Positions 31,186 through 43,433 of a DNA stretch of 64,000 bases are shown here, in pieces. This DNA comes from Platycnemis pennipes. Taxonomy: Eukaryota; Arthropoda; Insecta; Odonata; Platycnemididae. The notes under the pieces are model-generated. The model ran no database searches, was not told where the DNA came from, and saw nothing but the letters and a program-made list of their open reading frames with translations. The DNA lies in NCBI GenBank assembly GCA_933228895.1, contig OW121851.1:111311271-111375270 (forward strand), read 5' to 3'. Numbering within the stretch: position 1 is the first letter of the stretch; every line of letters starts with the position of its first letter. Made by a program: the position numbers and the translations under genes.

Positions 31186-33972
31186 ATTAATTGTTGCTAG
31201 GGCCTCAAAGTACTCATTTCTGAAGAATGTTTAATAATTAAGTTCAAAAAGCCATAATCATTGATACATGTTTCACTGTTCCTTTTATGTTAAATTGTAT
31301 TAGGTTTGTAGTGTTAACTAACATAGAAGTGTTAAAAAAAATAACTACTGCAGATTACGGACAAATGTGTTTATGTTGAAAAATGCTTCAAATTCTCTGT
31401 TAGCTTAAACACAAGTCTTTAAACAAATGTATTATAATGCTTTGCTTTTACTTCACATTTCAAACCATGGGTTAAGTACTAAATTATCCAGCACCAATGA
31501 TAGCATGTATGTGATTGTAGTTGCAACACACTTATTCTATGTTCTTATTTTTGTATTTCATCTGCGATGGTAGAGTCGGTGACCCCAAAACGGAGATACT
31601 GTCCAAAGGGGCACCTATATTCCAGACAAATCACTGTATAATTAATAATTGTATTTATCCAATTTGGAATAAAAATCATTATTATTATTATTTAGCGGAC
31701 TGATAAAATGAAAAATGATGTAGTGTACAGAACCGCGTAGGGAATGTTTGCTATAAAGCTAGGTTAGACAGGGGATAAAGTAGATTGGACTCACAATTGG
31801 TTAGAAAGTATTTTTTAAAGATTACAATTGAGAGGGAAAATAAGTAAAGAACATCATGGAAAAATGAAGAATTTTTTAAATGGGCCAATTAAAAAAGTGT
31901 ACAGGAAATGAGAAGAACCAAAATGTAACAGACAGCGATGAAATGGACAGAAAAGAGGGTTGCAGATATTTAGAGTGTAAATCAATTGTGATGAAAAAAC
32001 CACTTAGAGGTACTAGTATGAGCTTGTGAGCGAGGAAATAATTTGTTTTAAGTTCTACCAAAAAGATGCTCCTTAATGGTTATGGGAAATGATCAGTAGC
32101 TGCCATAAAAATTCAGAAATGTCAGCAGTCTAAATATTATGCCACAGAAAAATGATCTACGTCTAAGTCTACTTTTCACTTTGTAAGTCGCCGCGAAGAG
32201 GAGTGTTGCAAGTCTAATACATTTTTTATTAATGGTAAAGTATGGTGTGTAATGTACCTGTATTATTTTTTTGTACCTGTAATGTGCCTGTATCAGATTT
32301 AAATTTGTGGGTATTGTAGCTATGTATTACGTGAGGGAAAAATGAATTATTGTATCTTTCGGTCGCGCAGCTGATCTTTCGTTATTGTTTGCTTCTTCCC
32401 GTTCGACTGATGTAGTTAGGGGTTAGGAATAGGTCTGCTGTATCTGACGCAGGTTATTCCAATTTTTTTCGTGGTAAGTTAATATTTCGTATAACCTTCT
32501 AGCTTCTTTGAGTTTCACAACCAAGCTCTTCCAATAGGCGGATAACGATTTTTGAGAGTTCGTACGAGTTTTTTTCACTGAACGCTGTATGTTTTCAGTT
32601 CCCGGATAATTCCTTAACTAAATTATACATTTATTTATTGAATCCTAAATGCATGATGCATACTCAAGGTGAGGTCATATTAGTTCGAAGTAGCATCTTT
32701 ATTTTACTTTTCAGCACTTTCCCATAATTCATTTGATAAATCTATGCTTCTACAGTGCTGTACCACAATCATTTCGAATACGATAGATGTGATGTAGGAG
32801 TGATTCCCAGGTATTTAAATTTCAGTGCCACTCCTGTGTCTACTTCGCTAGAATTATAAATTTGAGGTAGTTTTAACTTTCTGTTCCAGGTGTTTATTAT
32901 GGTGCACTGTTTTATATTTATTTATGATCCAGATCTTGACACAAGTGATTAATACGATTAAGATAGGTTGTGAAAGCATGTTAATCTGTTTTAGTACTTA
33001 TTTCACAAGAGATTTTCGATTGATCAGCAAATAATCATGCGTTACACTAAATTTTGTAAGTTACTTTATTGAAGTATTCTAGGGACCGATAACACTTCCT
33101 TGTGGAATCCAAAAGGTTTTTATTAGCGTATCAGAGCTACTTCGGTCAATTATTACTTTCAGCTCGCAGTTACTAAGGAAGTCATTCAATTGACAACCTT
33201 TTGATTAATTTCACATGCCCCTGAGCTTAAATATTAGCTTGTTGTGTGATATAATCCGCGAATGATCTTAGGTACAGACCTATAATGAAGAGAGAGAACA
33301 AATAGATGTCTCATGAAATTCATTAAAAAATAAAACCAAACGGCTACATATATTGAAGACGTCTCGAGAAATGATGATGGCCTGATGAAGCCAATTATGA
33401 AGGAGAGAGTGGACGGGAAGAACTGCAAAGGGGCCATCAGGATATATAGAATTAGTATTGGAGTGGAAAACAAAGGAAAATAATTATGCCAATTTGAAGA
33501 AGAAATAATATCCTGGAGAGTATTGCGCAACAAAACTAATATTTGATGAATGTAATGAGCAAAAGAAGTCAATGGGTTCACCGTTTAAAGCCCGATGTGA
33601 CAGATGGTTTATTGATCTTGAAGTGATTCCCACATGTCAGGCAAGGTACTTGAAGCAAGGTGCTCTGGTGATAAATGCTCTCCACGATTGTAATTGGAAC
33701 CCAGACCCTGAACACACGAAAAGCCAGTGCCCTATGCACACAACCAGTGTAATCTCCGTGTAAACAATTACGTAATCTTTGGATGCTTTATTTGGATGTT
33801 TTGGATCTTTGGTAGGCTAGACTGGATCCAAGTTGCTGCGGAGGAAAGTAGGATATATAATGTAGGAGCTATCATTTTCTGTAAATCTGTATGGACCTCA
33901 ATAAGTAAACGCAAATGAAATGCTTCTACTTTGTATGGCACGTAATTATTAATATTTAATACGCTTTTGAGG
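31186..33972. other. 2.8-kb mostly anonymous AT-rich stretch
   Basis: No gene was called. At 32160-32220 a diverged minus-strand CR1 terminus is visible (CTACGTCTAAGTCTAC, AAGTCGCCGCGAAGAGG). The 63-codon ORF at 33572-33763 has several Cys and Trp residues but no domain that I recognise. Confidence 0.4.
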
Positions 33973-33983
33973 GACTTCTTTGA
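33973..33983 (+). repeat. SINE target duplication, left
   Basis: GACTTCTTTGA, repeated exactly at 34324-34334. Confidence 0.9.
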
Positions 33984-34323
33984 CGGGATCGGGTTGGTGT
34001 GGTGGCTAGAGTACTGGCCTCCCATCCCGAGGGCCCGGGTTCGATTCCCGGCAGTGGCGGATTTTTCAGTGGAAAACCGGTCCCCACTTGAGTGCCTAGT
34101 GGAGGGCATTTCAAGTACAGTACTCCGTCCGTCGGATGGGACGTTAAGCCGTGGTCCCCTTGGCGTCTTTCGTTAAGAGTAGGCTAATGCCGACGCCGGG
34201 TTTCTCTCCACCCTTCCTCCGTTCCCTAAAAATACCTACCATTACCCAATTACCCACCTATCCTATATGGCGCAAATGACCTCAGCTGTCGGTCGCCTCC
34301 CCTAAATAACCAACCAAGCAACC
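33984..34323 (+). mobile_element. tRNA-derived SINE, full copy
   Basis: The head has box A TGGCTAGAGTACTGG at 34003-34017 and box B GGTTCGATTCC at 34038-34048, ideal for polymerase III. A body of about 250 bp (GTACTCCGTCCGTCGGATGG, TTAAGAGTAGGCTAATGCCG) follows and the end is AACCAACCAAGCAACC. An 11-bp direct repeat bounds it exactly. Mobilisation by a LINE in trans is the family norm; the partner cannot be told here, since no LINE in the window shares its tail. Confidence 0.92.
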
Positions 34324-34851
34324 GACTTCTTTGAAATGGTGTAAGGCTATACTGCTCGGTAATTTTATGTATTGCCTTGCAACCAGATAACATGCCAGCA
34401 AACCACACGAACAACTCGTTTTATATCACATTACATGTTTATAAACCTTTTCATTTGTGTATGTAGCCCTATCTGTACTTTCCATATAATCAGAGCTATC
34501 ATAACCAGCTTAACACCGACTATCAACATTGAAAACCACCCTCTAGTTAATTTTAACCAACTTTCTGATCATACCTTTTCCAAAATTCCGCACCAATGTT
34601 TCTACTTAATTTGAGCCCTACAATAAAAGGTTGATCCAAACTCAAGATTCTCAAATCGTCATTACACGGTACATTTCACAAGGAATATTAAAACACTTTC
34701 AGACATCCACATCTACGCAATACCCTGCATGCCACTGCGAGGGTGTCTGCCAGGGGGTGAAGATCACCAAGCATTTACCATTGACATGCAACTAGGCTAC
34801 TACATGGAAATATATTATATAATATGGTAACATACTGCTAGATAGTTTGTA

Positions 34852-35806
34852 CAGGATGCGGCAATATAACTTCCTTGTTTTAAATGCGCGCCATTCAGTC
34901 GGTTGATGCCGTAGCGGAGCGCTAATGGTCTCGCTCAAGTGGCGTGACTATAAAGTTTTGTTTCCACAAAGTTCAGTTGCCATCCTGCGTTGAAACAGTG
35001 AGGAGCGTGCGTTTCTTGTTGAGGCCTATTTTTCGAGCGGATATTCTATGATCGCAACCCAGCGCGCCTTTCGGAATCGCTTTAATTTAGTCCCGCTGAT
35101 CCCTGTCCCAGACCGGATAACATTTGTTACAAGGGTCACTACACCAGAGTGTCACTACATTCAGACAAACTGCAAGTGGGACAAGACGAAAAACCGGAAG
35201 CCCTCGGCCCATTAGATCACCTGAGAACATCGAGGCAGTGAGAACTTCAATTTTGCAATCACCACGGCGCGCAAACATGCGTCTGCCCTTGAACTTTCCG
35301 ATCGTTCTGTGAGGATAATTCTTCATTCATGGCCTTAGGGGACATTTGGTTCCAACAAGACGGTGCAACGGCTAACACTTCAAGAGCATCGATAGCTTTT
35401 TTGAGGAAACACTTCCCAGAGCGCCTCATCTCAATTAGGGGCGATTTGGAGTGGCCGGTCCGCTCTCCCGATTCGGCCGCTTGTGATTTTTTCTATGGGG
35501 TTTATTTGAAATCTCGTGTTTATATGAACCGTTCTAGGACCCTACAAGCTTTGAAGACCAACATCCAGGAAGAAATTGCCAACATAACCCCTGCTATGCT
35601 AGCAAGAGTCATGACAAACGCCAGAAATCGGTTTACTCAGTGTATGGAGAATAGGGGGACGTCACCTACCTGATTTGATCTTTAAAACTGTGTAAGACAG
35701 AACTTAAGAGATGTGCATGCATTATAAAAAACAAATAAAAAATTTCAAATTTATACAATGGGTTTTATTAAGTTTTTAAAAAAGGAAGTTATGTTGCCGC
35801 ACCCTG
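34852..35806 (+). mobile_element. Tc1/mariner-superfamily transposon, internally deleted
   Basis: Terminal inverted repeats of about 30 bp (left CAGGATGCGGCAATATAACT, right the inverse of CAGGGTGCGGCAACATAACT) are flanked by TA (34850-34851, 35807-35808). It is 955 bp long, shorter than the expected 1.3 kb or more. The transposase ORF lacks the centre of the protein. Confidence 0.9.
35000..35673 (+). pseudogene. IS630/Tc1/mariner-family transposase relic
   Basis: The N-terminal helix-turn-helix region is spread over frames: MIATQRAFRNRFNL near 35048, then KTGSPRPIRSPENIEAVRTS near 35190-35250. The open C-terminal part 35329-35673 reads DIWFQQDGATANTSRASIAF (second catalytic Asp in QQDGA), FPERLISIRGDLEWP, RSPDSAACDFF (third acidic region) and LKSRVYMNRSRTLQALKTNI. 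About 100-150 central residues containing the first catalytic Asp are deleted between LHS and the DIWFQQD part. It is non-functional. Confidence 0.85.
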
Positions 35807-36310
35807 TATCTACATAGTAATAAAGAGTTATCGATTATAATGGCATTTATCAAAATATTTTTATCTGTTTCTTACTGTCATGCATGGGTTAGCAATGTCA
35901 AAACATGCATTATGCTATGCTGATGTGTTCTCTTACAGTACAAGGAAAAAATGACATTTTGAATATTTCGGTACGACAATTTACCTCTCTAATCTTATCT
36001 ATCGGGAAGAATCTAGCATAATACGCAGGGGTTTTTAATAAATGTATATCTAACATCATCATTAAAGCTACCCATTTTAAATTTCTGCAGGAGATTAAAT
36101 TTTTACTTAACCTTGATACCCAACCTATTTCTTCTATTAATTCGGATACGTTACTACACCTATCGTAAAAACTTCTAACAAACCTAGCTGCTTTACGCTG
36201 CTCACATCTCTCCGATCCTATCTGATCTAATTCATTCGGATCCCATACACTTCATGCGTATTCAGGATGGGGCCTGATTATTGAAAAGTAACATAGCTCT
36301 TTTGTCTTCT

Positions 36311-38300
36311 CGTCACATCTCCCGAGTAGCCTTTTAATTAAACTTATTTTGCTTGGATTTTGCATATTGATTTCCGATTCAGTTTAAAAAGTGAAGTCAT
36401 CAGTCAAGCCAACAAATGTGATTGAGAACTCATTCATAAGGCATACTTACTGTAAAACCACGCCTTGTCACACGCCCTTGTAGGGGTGTGCAGGGTACAA
36501 TTTTACTGTAGATGAAGACTTACATCGCTGCCTGTTGTTTCAAGAGCTCCTTTGCTGCGAAAAGTGAACCCTATGCCATAAAGAGTACCATTTTCTCTTG
36601 CCTATACCTTTACGCCCTTTAGTGAACTCCCAGCGCAAACGTCGGCTCTTCACCCTTGTGCGAAAACCCCCACTCTACCTCTTCTCTTCCGATAGACCAC
36701 CCCATCCCTGCCTGCTAAGGGTCAATGAATGCTGTTACACGCTCGACTTGTGGCGATGTTATCTTATTGATCTGGTGGCTGGAGTGAATTAATTCACGGT
36801 TTGATTCACGATTATAGTTTACTACCGATGCAGGATAGTATATTGACTACCCTTATCTATATGTCCTTATGTAATGTAGCAAGAAGACCCACCGTTTTCT
36901 CCGTATGCTGACCAATTAAAGGCGTGTAATGTATTGGTATTGTTATCAATAAATATTAATGGCTCATTTTCCCTTTTCATTGGCAAAATATTTATAAGCT
37001 GATTTTATGTATTTTTTAATATAGATATGCCAAAAAATTTTTAAAGTGATTAAAATGTTACTGTGGTTCTCATTTCAGGTGAGCTTATTCCCTCCTCCGA
37101 CTCTATCTTTATGCTGGTGAATGTAAGTGCACTGTTTACATGTTTTTGTTTGAGTAAATGGCAAATTTCAATGAAACTAGATTTTTCTACAAAATTCTTG
37201 ATGAGATATGGATTCATTTTTAAGTAGTATCATAATTGTAATAGTTTATTTCGGACATTTCTGAAGCACTCCAATTTTATTTACTATTATAAGCAGTTAA
37301 TTTCAATGAGCGTTTCGCAGGTAAAAATAAATCAAACGCCGATTCAAATAAAAGAAAATTACGAATGACTTCATTTTGGATTAGTTATCTCCAGCTTGTA
37401 TCTTTTTGGGGGTTTAAAATTTCAATGAAAAATATTTCCTTTTAGCTTGCTGGTCTGCACATTAACCCAGCCAGTCAAAGGTCTGTGGTACAAAGTTCGG
37501 TCCAGGAAAAACGTTTTCCTCTGGCAAGCGTCGTCACACCCGCTAAAATTTCAGACAAAAAGTAATATTGTACAGTGTCTAACAGTATCCAATGGCCAAA
37601 ATATTCATCTGTAATTTGAAATCCATTAGCCAATGCCTTCGCTGCTTTCTCGTACTCGCGCTACGCACGGAGTTACCATCCGCACCCCTGTCAAAATTAG
37701 ACCAGTCTCCTCGGAGGCATTTCATCAACTATAGAAAGGTATTTCTATACGATTTCATCCTCTCTCGCTCTCAACCTCTCTCAATATGGTTTCCCTGGGA
37801 CGTTAAGCATTCGAAATCCTCCTTTTCTCCGTGGGAAATTCGTAGCGCCCCAAGGCACGAAGGCAATAAGCGATATTCACCCTGGTGAGCCCGAGTTTCC
37901 AAAGTCCACGGCACACTCAAAGCAGCTTCATTTCACCGTGCTATAAAAAGCACGCCTCGCTATCTCGATGTTCCCAGGGCATATTGCTGCTTTATGGCCA
38001 CGCTCGCCCACGTGTAAAAGAGGATAGATTTCGAACTAAGAAGGAGTTTCCTCTTACTTGTTCCTCGGGCCTTAGCCAATAGTTCTTCGTCAGTTAACAA
38101 TGATGGAGTTTTGCGGTCGGAGAGAAAGGCTTGGTGATTTACAACTTGCCCTTACCACCGTATCAAAGATAGGTATATCTCTGTGATCGTTTCGCAAGAG
38201 CTATCCTTTGATTTAGCCAGAAGTTATCCTTTGGTGTAGGCAATACACGATGTAAATTGGGTTGCCTAATTTCCAGGTTCGCCTAATGTAATTTCCTTCA
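36311..38300. other. Mostly anonymous, two GC-richer patches
   Basis: A diverged plus-strand CR1 terminus lies at 36455-36515 (CTTGTCACACGCCCTTGTAGG). 37590-38090 is less AT-rich with two ORFs of 98 and 65 codons without domains. No gene was called. Confidence 0.4.
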
Positions 38301-38360
38301 TGATGAAGGCCCACGAATCATGATGAAGGCCCACGAATCATGATGAAGGCCCACGAATCA
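38301..38360 (+). repeat. Perfect tandem repeat, 3 x 20 bp
   Basis: The unit TGATGAAGGCCCACGAATCA occurs three times without a mismatch, followed by TGATGATCAA. The absence of divergence suggests recent expansion. Confidence 0.9.
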
Positions 38361-38449
38361 TGATGATCAAGATACCCTCAAGGCTATGACTGCATAGATG
38401 AAGCCAATAATACTCATCCAATAGTAATAGTGCGATTCACAAGGATATG

Positions 38450-38565
38450 TGACTGATGGCTGAGGTCATTTGGGAGTGCCATTAAGAATAGGCCATGCGG
38501 TGGGTTGTGGAGACAATGTATGCGGTATAGAGCAAGGGTGGAGGCAAGTAGAACCAGGCGTCGAC
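38450..38565 (-). mobile_element. Diverged SINE fragment
   Basis: Antisense SINE landmarks in order: GGCTGAGGTCATTTGGGAG, AAGGGTGGAGGCAAG, CAGGCGTCGACATTAGC. Only the 3' half of the element remains. Confidence 0.55.
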
Positions 38566-38689
38566 ATTAGCATGCAGGCATCTGTTTTATAGTGAGTATG
38601 CTTCTACATGATAGTGAGGACAATACTATCCGCTGAAACGGCAAGAATAGGAGATATTTGAAATACGAAATACGCATGCTTGCCTCTGA

Positions 38690-38945
38690 ATTTAATTAAG
38701 AGTGTTCTCAGGCTCAGAAGAAAGAGATTTGCGGGATTAAATTAGAAGGAGCAGAGTAAGTGGATAGGAAAAGTACTTAGGGGCGATGCAAAGCTACCCG
38801 AAGCACTTAAGGAATTATTCAAGAGAGAGGATGTGAAATGGTCCAACACTTTAGATAAAGTGGTAGAATTTAACCTAATCTTAAAAAAAAGTAATGGATC
38901 AGGCGAACGAATGCTGTTAGAAAAGCTACAAAGCAGATTTAGATT
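38690..38945 (+). pseudogene. Degenerate coding remnant, unidentified
   Basis: One frame with a single stop reads LRLRRKRFAGLN, then KWIGKVLRGDAKLPEALKEL, KREDVKWSNTLDKVVEF and SGERMLLEKLQSRFR. The low stop density and amphipathic pattern suggest a former coding region, probably from a retroelement ORF. I do not recognise the family. Confidence 0.35.
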
Positions 38946-39384
38946 AAAAATCTTTCGGAACCGCTAGAGTAACTACTAATGACTTAGATTGCACCAAATC
39001 TATTAATACATTGTTTTTACATTTGTGCCCATTTTTCACAATTTCTTTTGAAGAGTGGGGTTATTACTGTGATGATACCTACTTTTAAACTACCCAAAAC
39101 ATTTTCAGAAAATATTTTAGAGAGATGTTTATGAAAATGAGCTCAAAACATTTTACAAGTAAACGAAACTTATTTGCCAACTAAAAAAGATCTTAAACCG
39201 TACGTATACCCATGAAAATTCTCTATGTCGTGTGTCATAGGGTCTTTTGCTTTGTTGGTGATGAATTTCTAGTTATTAAATGCATCAAAATGAACGATGA
39301 TGGATTTTGTTTTCCAAGCATTAAGAAGACTTAGTTCATTCTTGGTTGTTAGTAACCAGTGCAATGCAGTTTGAAAAACTAATC

Positions 39385-39720
39385 ATCATTATGTGTGAAT
39401 AATCCAATGATTGGTTTGATGTATCTCTCTAAACGATTCTGTTATCAGCTAACCTCTTCAAATAAGTATAATTCTTCTTTCTTCTCTTAATATCTTGCTC
39501 CATGACTCTAAGATCTCCCTATTCCATTTTTTTCCACTCTCTCTTCCCTCGACAACTATATTCATCAGGCCATCCTGTCTAAAGATATGGCCGAAAAAGA
39601 TGTCCCGTATCCCTTTCAGAGTTTACATCAGGTTTATCTTTTTCCCCCTCTTCTTAGGTCTTTGTTAGTCGATGAATTCATCAATTAGATCTTCATGTTC
39701 TTGTAATATCCATTCTAATT
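39385..39720 (-). mobile_element. RTE-like LINE 3' fragment
   Basis: Antisense landmarks match 60200-60500: AATAATCCAATGATTGGTTTGA, AACCTCTTCAAATAAG, ATCAGGCCATCCTGTCTAAAG, GATATGGCCGAAAAAGATGTC. A diverged ATCATCATTATG tail lies at 39385. Confidence 0.7.
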
Positions 39721-39890
39721 TTGCTGCAGCATGAAATTTTCTCATTCCTCATTTTCATGAAAACGATGTAAAATATCTTTCTTGTCGGCTTCAGTTTTTT
39801 TCTTTTTGTCATACTTATAACGAAATCAGAGCTCCTGAAATAGCCGCGAAAACTTTAACGGAGTTACCCGCTGATATTGCACGATAGTGA

Positions 39891-40043
39891 GATATTCCAC
39901 AGAGAAAAAAATCATTAACCTTGACCGGGACCCGAACTCGGATCCCCTGATTTCCGGTCTGGTGCCCTACCAGTTGAGCTACCAAGAAGACCTCTTTCTC
40001 TGTGGTCTCGGTCAAGGCGGATGATTTTTCTCTGTGGTATATC
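39891..40043 (-). mobile_element. Inverted-repeat element enclosing a tRNA-like sequence
   Basis: The left arm 39891-39926 (GATATTCCACAGAGAAAAAA, then ATCATTAACCTTGACCGG) pairs with the right arm 40008-40043 (TCGGTCAAGGCGGATGATT, then TTTCTCTGTGGTATATC). The interior on the minus strand has tRNA box A TAGCTCAACTGG and box B AGTTCGGGTCC at tRNA spacing. The left arm overlaps the acceptor end. It is a compact, possibly non-autonomous element with a polymerase III promoter inside a foldback. Confidence 0.65.
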
Positions 40044-40683
40044 TTGTTATACTCTCAAAGCCGGAATAAAACTTTTTTCTTCCGTCCCTTCCGCCTTTTC
40101 TTCTGTTGGCTTCCATCTGAGTCCTTTCATCATTTAATATCCTTATTATTTTAGAGCTATCTGTCTTTATCTTATTTTAGATCTTGAATAACTCGGCTAT
40201 GGCCTTGTCCACCTCTCGTTTTGAAGAAGTCTTTTCCTGAGGGACCCCTGAAATAAGTCCCATCATTGTGAACACTGCATTTGCATTTATTAAAAGCTTT
40301 AGTCTATTCTGCCCCGAAGACGGTTGCGAGATAGGATATGATGTTCTCATAGTTTTTTTCTCTACTTTTTGGATAAGACGATAAACATACGTCTACAGTA
40401 AAGTCTTGGACTTTATTTTGTGCTCCTGTACGCTACTCGTTGGATCTTTCGTGAACTATCGTAATCCCGTGGGAAAGAGTTCTTTGGATTCATATTTCTG
40501 AAAAAATATTTTACTCTTTTTTCATCTTCCTGGGTAGAAGAATGGAAGTAAATTCGTTTTGTGTCTTCCTGGTGTTTTATTGATTCCTTGGTTGGTTGGT
40601 ACTCGGTGTCAGGAGAAAAAAAAGTTTTTTTTTCGAGAAAGAGAATTTTTTTGAGATCTCAGTATTTCTTTCCTAATATGGAT
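40044..40683. other. T-rich non-coding stretch
   Basis: No gene or repeat was recognised. Confidence 0.4.
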
Positions 40684-41065
40684 ATACATAATGAATGAAG
40701 AATAATTTGGTTTTTCCACAGTTACTTATCTGACACTACGGCCATGGTTCCGACGATTAACGCTATTATCAGGTACAAATTAAAGAAATGTTGTCACTTA
40801 CATACAGTTGTGGCTGGTCGGGGTGGAAGAGGTTTTATCCCCCCTCTTAGGGAGGAAAAGAGAGGAGGAAAGGAGGAAGAGGAAAAAAGGGAAGAAAAGA
40901 GGGAGGGAGAGGAAAACCTCTCCTCCTCCACCCACCTCAATCGTGTATAAGTGACTACATTTCTGTAATTTGTACATGATGCTGACGTTAATCGTCGAAG
41001 CCATGGTCGTAGTGTGAGATAAATAACTGTAGAAATACCAAGTTTAGTCTTCATTCATTATGTAT
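40684..41065. repeat. Large palindrome, Penelope-type CCATGG class
   Basis: The left arm (ATACATAATGAATGAAG, CTACGGCCATGG, CGACGATTAACG, GTACAAATTA) pairs over about 140 bp with the right arm 40925-41065 (TAATTTGTACATGATGC, CGTTAATCGTCGAAGCCATGG, CTTCATTCATTATGTAT). Even the purine-rich centre is roughly self-complementary (GAAGAGGTTTTATCCCCC against its inverse near 40905-40930). GTCGAAGCCATGGTCG on the plus strand is a degraded GAAAC-stem III-GUC. Confidence 0.7.
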
Positions 41066-41239
41066 GAAAGAAAATTCCATAACTTAACGCCTGAAACCAT
41101 CAGTTTTATCTATTAAATAGCCTTAATCAATTTTATATAATAAATAGGTATAGATAGCCTCATTAATATTCCAGCCAGTAGATTCTGTAACCAAATTTTT
41201 CATCTTAACCTAGGTGCGTACGTAGGAGTCATATGAAGA

Positions 41240-41400
41240 GCATCTTAAGCTTAGTACTTCGTCCGTCGGATGGGATGTAAAACAACGGACACTTGAACGC
41301 TTTTTAAGATAAAATATATGTTGATGAAATATAGTAGTTGTTGATCTGGGTAGACGATCGTCAGCTGAGGTCATTTGTGTCACATCTAAAGATGATGTGA
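41240..41400 (+). mobile_element. Diverged SINE fragment
   Basis: AGTACTTCGTCCGTCGGATG, GGATGTAAAACAACGG and GTCAGCTGAGGTCATTTGTG follow the SINE order, with internal loss. No head or tail. Confidence 0.6.
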
Positions 41401-42239
41401 TATCGCACAAAGGTCAATAAAAAAGGCAGTGATACGCAAGGATGGAGCAGAGACTAAGATATATGCATATCCAATAAGGAATATGCATGAAACTCGTTTC
41501 TCGTGTATTCACGTTGTACTTGACGCGAAATTTTCTCACAAATTTAAGTATATAAGGCAAAATATTCTATACAAACCACAAAGGTTATTAAATATTATTT
41601 AATTTTCCCGAAAATTGACGAAAGTCACGTGACCTGAAACACTTTTGTCGTCACTGCACGGTATAGGTTTCCTGTTGCTACGGAAACAGATGTTTATTTT
41701 ATAGGAAAACGAAGCAAGTATATTGTTTTGGGGTTTTTAGCCGTTTGTAGAGCGAAACGACGACTGAGAAGTCATTTAATAAAGCACAATCCGACAATTT
41801 GTCTTTGCCTGACTCTTTTAAGGTGGCACCTTTCTTAAAAAAAACAGCGATTGCTTTGTAGTAGCAGAGAAAACAAACTGAGCACTATACAGGTATTCTA
41901 CAATTTATAGGCGATTTGTTCGTTACGATCCAGACTATTTAAATGAAAAATCGAAGTACATTCGTTTATTGCTTTGAACAAATGAGATAAATACATATGT
42001 TTTTGCCAAGTATTCATTAAAAAACTTACCTCTACGAGCAACAGATAAACAACGTCCCTAGTGATACCGTGCCATGACGTTATGCGATGACGTCGCGTTT
42101 TAAGTTGCTAAAAAAAATAAAATTTTTAAAGAATAATATCTTTGTAACAAAACTTAATCCTTCAGCGAATTTTTCGCTAAGCATATTTTAGCTAATATAC
42201 TTCACATTTAAAGAGTTATAAATAAAATAGTGCATGTTC
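41401..42239. other. Non-coding, possible decayed DNA transposon
   Basis: AATAAGGAATATGCATGA near 41476 and the inverse of TAATAGGGAACATGCACTA near 42228-42246 could be weak inverted ends about 770 bp apart. The interior has CACGTGACCTGAAAC and GTGCCATGACGTTATGCG but no ORF. Low confidence. Confidence 0.25.
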
Positions 42240-42800
42240 CCTATTAGAGAAGGAAAGAGTTTGAAGAGGGTGAAAGGTTATCACTATTTAGGAAGGTGAT
42301 TCACCAATAATGGACAATCGTAGAAAATTATCACAATATATCCCGGTCGAAGACAATATTGTATCGAAGGAAAAATTTACTTAGAGCTGAATAGAGTCCA
42401 TTCTTGGAAGTAAGTAATCACTTCATTACATCTCTCATCTCTAGAATGTACTGTTGCAGTGACAATTAAGCAGCATAAAAAGCGAGATTCCAAGCATTTA
42501 AAACGTAATATTATAGGTTGATCATGAAAATTAAATCTACTAAGAATTAAAAAAAGTTTGAAGAAAGCTTTTAAAAATACCACGAGACATACTTTTCAAA
42601 CATATCCTGCAACATGGTGCTTTCATGAAGGTAATCGTTAATAAAAAGGTATAGCAAAGGAAACGGTATACATGGACAAATAGTGAAGAAAATAAATTAA
42701 GAGAATTAATAACGTTAATATTCAATTTTAACCGACAAAGGAATGTTGTGGAGAGCTGTGTTGAACCCACCTTAGGATTTAACGCTTTTAATGGTGATGA
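42240..42800 (+). mobile_element. RTE-like LINE C-terminal relic
   Basis: Decayed codons read VKGYHYLG and then GQS-like residues near 42265-42330, matching the EEFCYLG...DGRSKKEI part of the family. The end is GGAGAGCTGTGTTGAACC, CACCTTAGGATT and GGTGATGACGACG. Many frameshifts. Confidence 0.6.
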
Positions 42801-43420
42801 CGACGAAACTAATGCCGACTAGGCCCCAGATTTATCTACACCATTCTTTACTAATCCTACAAATTCTTATCCTTAACAGGCAATAACAAGCATAGCTTTC
42901 GGTAACTCCCACTAGTAAAAAGAGCAATCAACTGGATGGTGAAAAAGAGAGGGAAAGTTCCTCGTCGGAGTTAAGATTCTTGTTGAAGCGGAATCATCCC
43001 TGGAAAGAGCGAGGAGAGATAAGGGTAGGATTGGTGCTGTAACGTCAGATCTTCCCCCGCACCCCTCCCCATCACCCTGGCTCTGGGAAAACTCGGGAAT
43101 CGGAGGGAGAGAAAGAGATAAGGATCAGGAAAGCCGACACGGCTACACCCTCACCCTTTTCCCTTCCCACCATTACACCCGAAGCTCAATTTCCGTGATG
43201 GGGAGTGGGGGAAGAGCGAAGAGTTTTGAACCCGAGTCGGCACACATCTAGCGACGCCCACGGAAGCCACCCGCGGACTCTAATTAGACGCAGTCGTTCG
43301 CGTGACGATACCCTGAATCCGACCCTGGCCCACCACCTCAACGCCCCCTACAGCCTATTTTGCAGCCGGTCGTGGATGGGGCGCCATGACGCGGAAGACG
43401 TCAGAAGCACGTATCACGCT
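42801..43420. other. GC-richer stretch before a SINE
   Basis: 43000-43420 has C-rich and purine-rich runs and a 74-codon ORF (43205-43429) without a domain. No gene was called. Together with 43770-43870 (CCAAT near 43808), this looks like formerly contiguous host DNA split by the SINE. Confidence 0.35.
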
Positions 43421-43433
43421 AGCGGTTGACGGT

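Larger units (their letters stand above)
34690..36310 (-). mobile_element. CR1-like LINE split by a Tc1/mariner-family element
   Basis: The minus-strand 3' end at 34690 (CACATCTACGCAATACCCTG, GCCACTGCGAGGGTG) runs to 34849. It is interrupted, then resumes at 35809 (TCTACATAGTAATAAAG) through the 3' UTR into antisense RT codons (TTTGAATATTTCGGTACG; CTAGCTGCTTTACGCTGC; AACTTCTAACAAACC). It ends with TCATGCGTATTCAGGATGGG near 36270. The uninterrupted paralogue is at 54056-54700. Confidence 0.85.

Noticed and set aside
38301..38360. Possible CRISPR or iteron array
   Set aside because: Three back-to-back 20-bp units with no spacers; a simple tandem repeat.
39915..39993. Candidate tRNA gene on the minus strand
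   Set aside because: Boxes A and B are good, but the acceptor and anticodon stems pair poorly and the base before the would-be GGA anticodon is C, not T. It also lies within an inverted repeat. Treated as tRNA-derived.
41470..42246. Possible 770-bp DNA transposon with weak inverted ends
   Set aside because: End similarity is short and imperfect, with no target duplication or coding content; left as an anonymous stretch.
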